Made by a program: the position numbers and the translations under genes. The notes below the pieces were generated by a model that saw only the letters and a program-made list of their open reading frames with translations, had not been told where the DNA came from and searched no databases. A DNA stretch of 10,502 bases from Bacillota bacterium (lineage in GTDB: Bacteria > Bacillota > Clostridia > Lachnospirales > Lachnospiraceae). The stretch covers positions 1-10,502 of the forward strand of contig JAEZJW010000133.1 in NCBI GenBank assembly GCA_023415595.1, written 5' to 3'. Below are positions 5,235 through 10,502 of this stretch, one piece after another. Numbering within the stretch: the first letter of the stretch is position 1; every line of letters starts with the position of its first letter.

Positions 5235-6095
5235 ATGGCCAACCTTGGCAATCCCAAGAATACAATAGAAGTACTGAATAAGTATAAACTGGTTTTTCAG
5301 AAGAAATTCGGGCAGAACTTCTTAATCGACACCCATGTTCTGGACAAGATCATCCGTGCCGCTGAGATCACAGATAAGGATCTGGTGCTGGAGATCGGGC
5401 CCGGTATCGGTACTCTGACCCAATACCTCTGTGAAAATGCCAGAGAGGTCATAGCGGTGGAGATTGACCGGCAGCTGATACCGGTCCTTAAGGATACTCT
5501 GTCCGCTTACAACAACATAACAGTGCTGAATGAGGATATCCTGAAGGTAGACCTGAATGCCCTGGTGAAGGAAAGGAATGAAGGAAGACCAATCAAGATC
5601 GTAGCAAACCTGCCTTACTATATCACAACACCGATTATCATGGAGCTGTTTGAGAAGCATGTGCCGTTATCCAGTATCACGGTCATGGTGCAGAAGGAGG
5701 TCGCGGACCGGATGCAGGCGAAGCCGGGCTCTAAGGATTATGGTGCCCTGTCCCTGGCAGTTCAGTATTATGCGGAGCCGCATATCGCAGCCAATGTTCC
5801 GCCGAATTGCTTCATGCCCCGTCCGAATGTCGGCTCGGCGGTCATCAGCCTGAAGCTTCATGAGAAGTCTATATTAGATGTGAAGGATGAGGAATTATTG
5901 TTCAAGCTCATCCGTGCTTCGTTCAACCAGAGAAGAAAAACCCTGGTCAACGGACTAAATAACTTCACCGGACTTTCCTTTACGAAGGAACAGATCATAA
6001 CAGCTCTTAAGGCAGAGGGTTTGAATGAGAATATCCGTGGAGAGGCCCTGACCCTAAGCCAATTTGCGGGACTTGCGAACCGATTGAAGGAATAA
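5235..6095 (+). CDS. rsmA: 16S rRNA dimethyladenosine transferase (A1518/A1519)
   Basis: 286 residues, normal length; also called ksgA. It dimethylates two adjacent adenines in the 3'-terminal helix of 16S rRNA during late 30S assembly, using S-adenosylmethionine. Its loss gives kasugamycin resistance in other bacteria. Visible motifs are FQKKFGQNFLID (21-32), the SAM-binding VLEIGPGIGTLT (51-62), the acidic EID (76-78), NEDILKVD (99-106), the catalytic NLPYYITTPII (125-135), VQKEVADRM (152-160) and FNQRRKTLVN (230-239). The start is fixed by GGGAGGT (5223-5229), which overlaps the tatD stop codon. The 3-nt gap indicates cotranscription and translational coupling. Nothing unusual is seen in the protein. 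Confidence 0.96.
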   Translation: MANLGNPKNTIEVLNKYKLVFQKKFGQNFLIDTHVLDKIIRAAEITDKDLVLEIGPGIGTLTQYLCENAREVIAVEIDRQLIPVLKDTLSAYNNITVLNEDILKVDLNALVKERNEGRPIKIVANLPYYITTPIIMELFEKHVPLSSITVMVQKEVADRMQAKPGSKDYGALSLAVQYYAEPHIAANVPPNCFMPRPNVGSAVISLKLHEKSILDVKDEELLFKLIRASFNQRRKTLVNGLNNFTGLSFTKEQIITALKAEGLNENIRGEALTLSQFAGLANRLKE

Positions 6096-6113
6096 AATTA
6101 ATTTTTATGCATA

Positions 6114-6148
6114 GAGCCATGGTTAATATGAATAGTTAACCATGGCTC
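6114..6148. terminator. rsmA: 13-bp perfect hairpin after rsmA
   Basis: GAGCCATGGTTAA (6114-6126) and TTAACCATGGCTC (6136-6148) form a perfect stem with a 9-nt loop, 18 nt after the rsmA stop. No T run follows on either strand (ATGTTAATAAAACC on +). Its position suggests termination or protection of the 3' end. Confidence 0.5.
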
Positions 6149-6202
6149 ATGTTAATAAAACCAAGTGTTAATAAGGATTTTAAAATATTTTTCAAAAAAC
6201 AG

Positions 6203-6231
6203 TTGCATAAATATAAATTATATTGTATGAT
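6203..6231 (+). promoter_or_regulatory. carB: Sigma-A-type promoter of carB
   Basis: TTGCAT (6203-6208), a 17-nt AT-rich spacer and TATGAT (6226-6231) form a strong promoter. Transcription from it would start near 6238, giving a leader of about 330 nt before the carB ATG. A leader that long usually carries regulatory RNA. Confidence 0.6.
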
Positions 6232-6303
6232 AATACTATAGAAGCAGAGCTAATCCAATTTATTAAAAATAATTCTTAATAATTGAAAGATATTGCTTGC
6301 TTA

Positions 6304-6348
6304 ATGATGAGCTATCGATTATCATATTCAAAAGAACCTGAGCGGTAA
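6304..6348 (+). other. Possible 14-codon leader peptide in the carB leader
   Basis: ATG ATG at 6304-6309 opens a frame coding MMSYRLSYSKEPER and ending in TAA at 6346-6348, 15 nt before the terminator-like hairpin. The two Arg codons (CGA and CGG) are suggestive because carbamoyl phosphate feeds arginine synthesis. The upstream ribosome binding site is poor (GAAAGA only) and two Arg codons are too few for convincing attenuation. Low confidence. Confidence 0.15.
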
Positions 6349-6363
6349 TCTTCTAAATAAGAT

Positions 6364-6411
6364 AAAAGGCAGAAAAAGAAAAGAAATCACAAATTTTTTT
6401 TGCCCTTTTTT
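6364..6411 (+). terminator. Terminator-like hairpin inside the carB leader (possible attenuator)
   Basis: AAAA (6364-6367) and GGCAGAAAAAG (6368-6378) pair with TTTTTTTTGCC (6394-6404) and TTTT (6406-6409), with a one-base bulge at C6405 and two G-U pairs. A T run (6406-6411) follows the GCC. The stem is weak because only GGC/GCC is GC-rich. It lies between the predicted promoter and carB, which suits conditional termination. A purine-rich stretch facing a T run by chance is the alternative. Confidence 0.35.
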
Positions 6412-6435
6412 AGGAAGATGAGATAAAAGCCGGTT

Positions 6436-6561
6436 TCTAAGGATAATAATTTGCTTAAACGATGGGGTTTAAGCTCTCCTAAGGGTAATCTGTGACAGGA
6501 TGCTAAGGAAGCTATGCCTCCGTAAGTAACATGCTACAGATTTTATCAAATATTAGGAGGT
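6436..6561 (+). promoter_or_regulatory. Structured leader RNA candidate sequestering the carB ribosome binding site
   Basis: Local stems: TCTAAGGA (6436-6443) with TCCTAAGG (6477-6484), enclosing an 8-bp perfect hairpin GCTTAAAC (6453-6460)/GTTTAAGC (6467-6474); then AATCTGT (6487-6493)/ACAGATT (6536-6542), enclosing ATG/CAT and a GGAaGC/GCcTCC hairpin (6507-6521). CTAAGG occurs three times (6437, 6479, 6503). The Shine-Dalgarno sequence TTAGGAGGTA (6553-6562) is complementary to two of these strands: CTCCTAA (6476-6482), 7 of 7 bases, and TGCCTCC (6515-6521), 7 pairs with one G-U. Such competing pairings are the hallmark of translational switches. It matches none of the riboswitch classes whose consensus I can recall, nor a PyrR site or T-box. 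Confidence 0.45.
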
Positions 6562-6565
6562 AACT

Positions 6566-9500
6566 ATGAAGAAGAGAGATGACATTCACAAGGTACTAAT
6601 TATTGGATCGGGTCCAATTGTAATCGGCCAGGCATGTGAATTCGACTATTCCGGTACGCAGGCCTGCAAGGCCTTAAGAAAGCTGGGGTATAAAATCGTC
6701 CTTGTTAATTCGAATCCCGCTACGATTATGACGGATACCACTACGGCAGATGTAACCTATATTGAACCTCTTAATGTAGAAAGACTCACACAGATCATTG
6801 ACAAAGAAAGACCCGATGCTCTGCTCCCTAACCTGGGCGGACAGTCAGGTCTAAATCTTTGCGCAGAATTGGCAAATGCAGGCGTACTGGATAAATACAA
6901 TGTCAAGGTCATCGGTGTTCAGGTGGATGCGATCGAACGTGGTGAGGACCGTGTAGAGTTTAAGAAAACCATGAATTCCTTAGGGATTGAGATGGCAAGG
7001 AGTGAGGTTGCCTATACTGTAGAAGAAGCACTGACGATAGCAGAGGACTTGGGATATCCGGTTGTTATCCGTCCAGCCTATACGATGGGTGGAACCGGCG
7101 GCGGATTGGTTTATAATGTAGACGAACTGAAGGTAATCGTAGACAGAGGACTGCATGCCAGTCTGGTTGGCCAGGTGCTGGTTGAGGAATCCGTCCTCGG
7201 CTGGGAAGAGCTCGAACTGGAGGTAGTACGTGACGCAACCGGTAAGATGATCACGGTCTGCTTCATCGAGAATATCGACCCGATGGGTGTCCATACGGGA
7301 GACTCCTTCTGCTCCGCCCCCATGCTGACCATTTCGAAGGAAGTACAAATGGAGCTCCAGAGACAGGCTTATAAGATCGTGGATGCGATTCAGGTCATCG
7401 GCGGAACAAACGTACAGTTTGCCCATGATCCTAAGTCAGGACGCATCGTAGTCATAGAGATTAATCCCAGAACCTCCCGTTCCTCCGCGCTCGCATCAAA
7501 GGCTACCGGCTTCCCGATCGCCCTGGTATCCTCGATGTTAGCTTCCGGACTGAACTTAAGCGATATTCCCTGCGGTAAGTACGGAACCCTGGATCAGTAT
7601 GTACCGGACGGCGATTACGTGGTAATCAAATTTGCCCGCTGGGCCTTTGAAAAATTCAAGGGAGCAGAGGATAAGCTTGGTACCCAGATGCGTGCCGTAG
7701 GTGAGGTAATGAGCATCGGCAAGACCTATAAGGAAGCCTTCCAGAAGGCTATCCGAAGCCTTGAGACCGGACGCTATGGCCTCGGAAATGCTAAGAATTT
7801 CGGCTCACTTACGAAGGATGAGCTTTTAAATAAACTCCATATCCCGACCAGTGAACGCCAGTTTATAATGTACGAAGCCCTGAGAAAGGGTGCTACGGTG
7901 GAAGAGCTGCATGAGTTAACTAAAATCAAGCATTATTTTATCGAACAGATGAAGGAGCTTGTGGAGGAAGAAGAGTCTCTTAAGAAGTATAAGGGAAGTG
8001 TTCCCCCCACGGAGGTTCTGAAGCACGTGAAGCTGAACGGCTTTGCGGATAAATATTTAAGCCAGGTCCTGAATGTGCCTGAGAAGATGGTCCGTGATGC
8101 AAGATACGGAGCCGGCATCAAGGAAGCCTGGGAAGGGGTACATGTAAGCGGTACAGAGGATGCGAAATACTATTATTCCACGTATCATCTGAAGGAGGAC
8201 CAGTCTCCGAGCTCTGATAAGCCGAAGGTCATGATCCTTGGCGGTGGCCCGAACCGGATCGGACAGGGCATCGAGTTCGATTACTGCTGCGTACATGCAG
8301 CCTTCGCCTTAAAGGAGCAGGGCTTTGAGACGATCATCGTTAACTGTAATCCCGAGACGGTATCAACAGATTATGACACCTCGGATAAGTTATATTTTGA
8401 GCCCCTGACGGCTGAGGATGTATTAAGCATCTATGAGAAGGAGAAGCCTCTCGGTGTAATCGCGCAGTTCGGAGGGCAGACACCTCTTAATCTTGCAGCA
8501 GAGCTTAAGGCGAACGGCGTTAATATCCTTGGAACCACACCGGAAACCATTGACCTGGCTGAGGATAGGGACCGTTTCCGTGAAATAATGAATAAGCTGA
8601 ACATCCCCATGCCGGAAGCAGGCATGGCAGTCAATGTGAAGGATGCTCTTGCTATAGCAAATAAAATTAGTTACCCCGTTATGGTTCGACCGTCCTACGT
8701 TCTCGGCGGACGCGGCATGGAGATCGTCCATGATGATGAAAGCATGGAGATTTACATGAACGCGGCAGTTGGAGTAACTCCGGACCGTCCGATCCTGATT
8801 GACCGTTTCCTCCATAATGCCCTGGAGTGTGAAGCAGATGCCATCAGTGATGGCACCGACGCCTTCGTTCCGGCAGTGATGGAGCATATCGAGCTTGCAG
8901 GAATCCATTCCGGTGACTCAGCCTGTGTCATCCCTTCCTTAAACATTACGGAGGAGAACCTGACAACCATCAAGGATTATACAATGAAGATTGCAAAGGA
9001 AATGAAGGTATGCGGTCTGATGAACATGCAATATGCCATCGAGGACGGTGTCGTGTATGTTCTGGAGGCTAATCCGAGGGCATCCCGTACTGTGCCGCTG
9101 GTTTCCAAGGTCTGCAATATTCAGATGGTGAAGCTGGCTACCCAGATCATCACCTCCAAGCTGACCAATACTCCTTCTCCGGTTCCCTTCCTTAAGGAGA
9201 GCAAATTTACTCACTACGGCGTGAAGGAAGCAGTTTTCCCGTTCAATATGTTCCCTGAAGTGGATCCGGTGCTTGGACCTGAGATGCGTTCCACCGGTGA
9301 GGTTCTGGGCTTGGCAGCTACCTTTGGAGAGGCTTTCTATAAGGCACAGGAGGCTACGAAGACCAAACTTCCTCTGTCCGGAACCGTCTTGATCTCTGTC
9401 AATGACAGGGATAAGGCAGAGGTTGCGGAGGTAGCGAAGGGCTTTGCAGAATGCGGTTTCAAGATACTGGCTACCGGAGCTACCTATGACCTGATTGTAA

Positions 9501-9784
9501 AGAACGGTATCCCTGCCGAGAAGATATTCAAGCTGTACCAGGGAAGACCTAATATACTGGATGCTGTCGCTAACGGCCAGATTGATATCATCGTGAATAC
9601 ACCGATCGATAAGAAGAGTGTGAACGATGACAGCTATATCCGAAAAGCTGCAATCAAGGCGAAGATCTGTTATGTGACTACCATGGCAGCGGCTAAGGCA
9701 ACCATTGCAGGTATCCGCGAGATTAAGAATAACAGTGCGGTAGGTGTAAAATCCCTTCAGGAATTCCATAAGGACATCGTTTAA
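6566..9784 (+). CDS. carB: Carbamoyl-phosphate synthase large (ammonia-using) subunit
   Basis: 1072 residues, full length. The start follows AGGAGG (6555-6560) at 5 nt. With the CarA glutaminase subunit it makes carbamoyl phosphate from bicarbonate, ammonia and two ATP for arginine and pyrimidine synthesis. Domains: carboxyphosphate ATP-grasp about 1-400 (IIGSGPIVIGQACEFDYSG at 12-30, GGTGGG at 175-180, EINPRTSRSSALASKATG at 298-315); oligomerisation about 401-550; carbamoyl-phosphate ATP-grasp about 553-935 (ILGGGPNRIGQGIEFDYC at 557-574, LGGRGMEIV at 713-721, EANPRASRTVP at 834-844); MGS-like allosteric domain about 936-1072 (LATGATYDLI at 968-977, YQGRPNILD at 991-999, IIVNTP at 1008-1013). 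The tandem ATP-grasp halves reflect the ancient internal duplication. All core motifs are intact. Unusually, carA is not next to it; the upstream neighbour is rsmA. Confidence 0.97.
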   Translation: MKKRDDIHKVLIIGSGPIVIGQACEFDYSGTQACKALRKLGYKIVLVNSNPATIMTDTTTADVTYIEPLNVERLTQIIDKERPDALLPNLGGQSGLNLCAELANAGVLDKYNVKVIGVQVDAIERGEDRVEFKKTMNSLGIEMARSEVAYTVEEALTIAEDLGYPVVIRPAYTMGGTGGGLVYNVDELKVIVDRGLHASLVGQVLVEESVLGWEELELEVVRDATGKMITVCFIENIDPMGVHTGDSFCSAPMLTISKEVQMELQRQAYKIVDAIQVIGGTNVQFAHDPKSGRIVVIEINPRTSRSSALASKATGFPIALVSSMLASGLNLSDIPCGKYGTLDQYVPDGDYVVIKFARWAFEKFKGAEDKLGTQMRAVGEVMSIGKTYKEAFQKAIRSLETGRYGLGNAKNFGSLTKDELLNKLHIPTSERQFIMYEALRKGATVEELHELTKIKHYFIEQMKELVEEEESLKKYKGSVPPTEVLKHVKLNGFADKYLSQVLNVPEKMVRDARYGAGIKEAWEGVHVSGTEDAKYYYSTYHLKEDQSPSSDKPKVMILGGGPNRIGQGIEFDYCCVHAAFALKEQGFETIIVNCNPETVSTDYDTSDKLYFEPLTAEDVLSIYEKEKPLGVIAQFGGQTPLNLAAELKANGVNILGTTPETIDLAEDRDRFREIMNKLNIPMPEAGMAVNVKDALAIANKISYPVMVRPSYVLGGRGMEIVHDDESMEIYMNAAVGVTPDRPILIDRFLHNALECEADAISDGTDAFVPAVMEHIELAGIHSGDSACVIPSLNITEENLTTIKDYTMKIAKEMKVCGLMNMQYAIEDGVVYVLEANPRASRTVPLVSKVCNIQMVKLATQIITSKLTNTPSPVPFLKESKFTHYGVKEAVFPFNMFPEVDPVLGPEMRSTGEVLGLAATFGEAFYKAQEATKTKLPLSGTVLISVNDRDKAEVAEVAKGFAECGFKILATGATYDLIVKNGIPAEKIFKLYQGRPNILDAVANGQIDIIVNTPIDKKSVNDDSYIRKAAIKAKICYVTTMAAAKATIAGIREIKNNSAVGVKSLQEFHKDIV

Positions 9785-9841
9785 ACGAATAAGAGTGCTC
9801 AGAACAGATTCTAAAGTGACATTCCAACTTAATTACGATAC

Positions 9842-9880
9842 AGAGGATCGGCTTCCTTCCCCGGGAGCCGGTCCTCTTTT
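9842..9880 (+). terminator. carB: Intrinsic terminator of carB
   Basis: A 15-bp stem (9842-9856 with 9863-9877, two G-U pairs, GC-rich) with a 6-nt loop TTCCCC runs into TTTT (9877-9880). It lies 57 nt after the carB stop. It is the clearest terminator in the window and shows that carB is the last gene of its transcript. Confidence 0.85.
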
Positions 9881-9979
9881 GTACCTATTCTTCTTACCGG
9901 TTTAGCATAATGACAATCTAAGCGGAATATATTGAATAGAATCATCGGTACATGATCAGAAAAGTAAGGGAGTGATATT

Positions 9980-10502
9980 TTGGCTGACTATAAAAGAATG
10001 GTTTCGTATATGTATCAATACGAAAATGGTGTTAAGAAAAAGAATGTAGGTTATGCCCGCGTAGAAGCTAAGAACGGAGAATGCAAAGTTACTCTGCATA
10101 TGCAGCTTCCGGGGCTCTTGGACAGCATCTTCCCGATCTATATGATCCAGAGGAAGAAAGGGGATATGGAACTGGTCTATGTCGGTGAGGCTGTATTGAA
10201 AGCTCAGATGATGGACAGCAGGCTGACAGCTAAGGAAGCTAATATTATGGATTCCGGTTACAATTTATCCGATATGGGTGGAATTCTGTTGTTTTTAAAT
10301 GATAGTGTATTTTATGCTACGGAATGGGATGACAAACCGGTAGTATTAAGTGAAGTGATGGAAGCCTTAAAGCCGAAAAGTAAAGATAGCGGGAAGAACA
10401 TCACCCCTCCTGAGAAGGAAATAGTGGAGGAGGTTAAACCGGATGAGCCGGAAATTCTAGAGGCTTTTCAGACGGAAGAGGATGAGGTGGACACCTCTGT
10501 AC
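9980..10502 (+). CDS. Uncharacterised protein with acidic C-terminal region (3' end outside window)
   Basis: The frame is open from a TTG start at 9980 to the right edge, 174 residues. TTG is chosen because AAGGGAG (9966-9972) lies 7 nt upstream, the frame has a stop at 9965-9967, and the first in-frame ATG (9998) has no ribosome binding site. The N-terminus, (M)ADYKRMVSYMYQYENGVKKKNVGYARVEAK in effect, followed by a short beta-rich segment (KVTLHMQLPGL, ELVYVGEAVL), recalls a Lachnospiraceae family of unknown function, possibly DUF6128; that label is from memory. Residues 1-130 look globular. From about 134 the chain becomes low-complexity, rich in Lys, Glu, Asp and Pro, as in a disordered linker to a further domain beyond the edge. 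No signal peptide or membrane segment is visible. It follows the carB terminator, so it should have its own promoter, which I could not place confidently in 9881-9965. Confidence 0.75.
   Translation, partial: MADYKRMVSYMYQYENGVKKKNVGYARVEAKNGECKVTLHMQLPGLLDSIFPIYMIQRKKGDMELVYVGEAVLKAQMMDSRLTAKEANIMDSGYNLSDMGGILLFLNDSVFYATEWDDKPVVLSEVMEALKPKSKDSGKNITPPEKEIVEEVKPDEPEILEAFQTEEDEVDTSV

Noticed and set aside
5229..5237. rnmV (RNase M5) between tatD and rsmA, as in several Firmicutes
   Set aside because: The tatD stop and the rsmA start are 3 nt apart, so there is no room for it.
6400..6428. Second carB promoter (TTGCCC, then GATAAA) after the terminator-like hairpin
   Set aside because: Both hexamers are poor matches and TTGCCC is part of the hairpin. 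It cannot be excluded, but it is weaker than the promoter at 6203.
6436..6545. Known riboswitch, PyrR site, T-box or self-cleaving ribozyme in the carB leader
   Set aside because: I looked for the PyrR loop consensus, the T-box GGTGG segment, purine, PRPP, ZTP, THF and c-di-GMP signatures, and for pistol and hammerhead cores. None fits. This was done from memory without a covariance-model search.
8939..9769. 276-residue open frame on the - strand within carB
   Set aside because: It is antisense to a fully conserved part of carB, including the allosteric domain, and the protein is Cys- and Arg-rich in the manner of shadow frames.
9881..9965. Promoter for the last gene
   Set aside because: ATGACA at 9910-9915 could be a -35 element, but no convincing -10 hexamer lies at proper spacing. 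Only weak AT-rich matches are present.

Overview
The window looks like chromosomal DNA from an anaerobic, spore-forming member of the Clostridia, most likely a Lachnospiraceae relative. The reasons are a spore-maturation gene, a clostridial-type AmmeMemoRadiSam gene pair, strong GGAGG ribosome binding sites, and a final protein that resembles a Lachnospiraceae family of unknown function. This placement is inferred from family recognition, not from a marker-gene search. All convincing genes lie on the + strand. I see no tRNA, rRNA, CRISPR array, transposase or phage gene.

Layout. (1) 1-494: 3' end of spmB (spore core dehydration). (2) 590-1393: a regulator with an N-terminal XRE helix-turn-helix and a C-terminal part that reads as a shortened cytoplasmic domain of FlhA, the flagellar/type III export gate. 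It has its own promoter, an inverted repeat over the -10 region, and a terminator. (3) 1394-1658: a terminator, two more stem-loops and a good promoter. (4) 1659-3868: two overlapping genes of the AmmeMemoRadiSam system (a LigB-like dioxygenase-fold domain fused to AMMECR1, then a radical SAM enzyme). (5) 3940-4086: a 48-codon hydrophilic small-protein gene too short for most gene callers. (6) 4087-4460: a gene-free stretch holding a 16-bp perfect hairpin, a 162-nt nested imperfect inverted repeat, and the promoter of the next operon. (7) 4461-6095: tatD-ksgA, closely coupled. (8) 6096-6565: a hairpin, a promoter and a leader of roughly 330 nt before carB, with a terminator-like hairpin and a structured segment that could mask the carB ribosome binding site. 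(9) 6566-9784: carB, the large subunit of carbamoyl-phosphate synthetase, without an adjacent carA, ending in a clear terminator. (10) 9980-10502: 5' part of an uncharacterised gene starting at TTG and cut by the window edge.

Most genes are housekeeping functions in short independent units: sporulation, rRNA dimethylation and arginine/pyrimidine precursor supply. The observations most worth following are the XRE-FlhA-like fusion regulator and the carB leader, in which two separate segments are complementary to the Shine-Dalgarno sequence and are also paired in alternative local stems. The AmmeMemoRadiSam pair is a known but functionally unresolved system. The 4220-4381 inverted repeat is probably a small dispersed element or a structured RNA.
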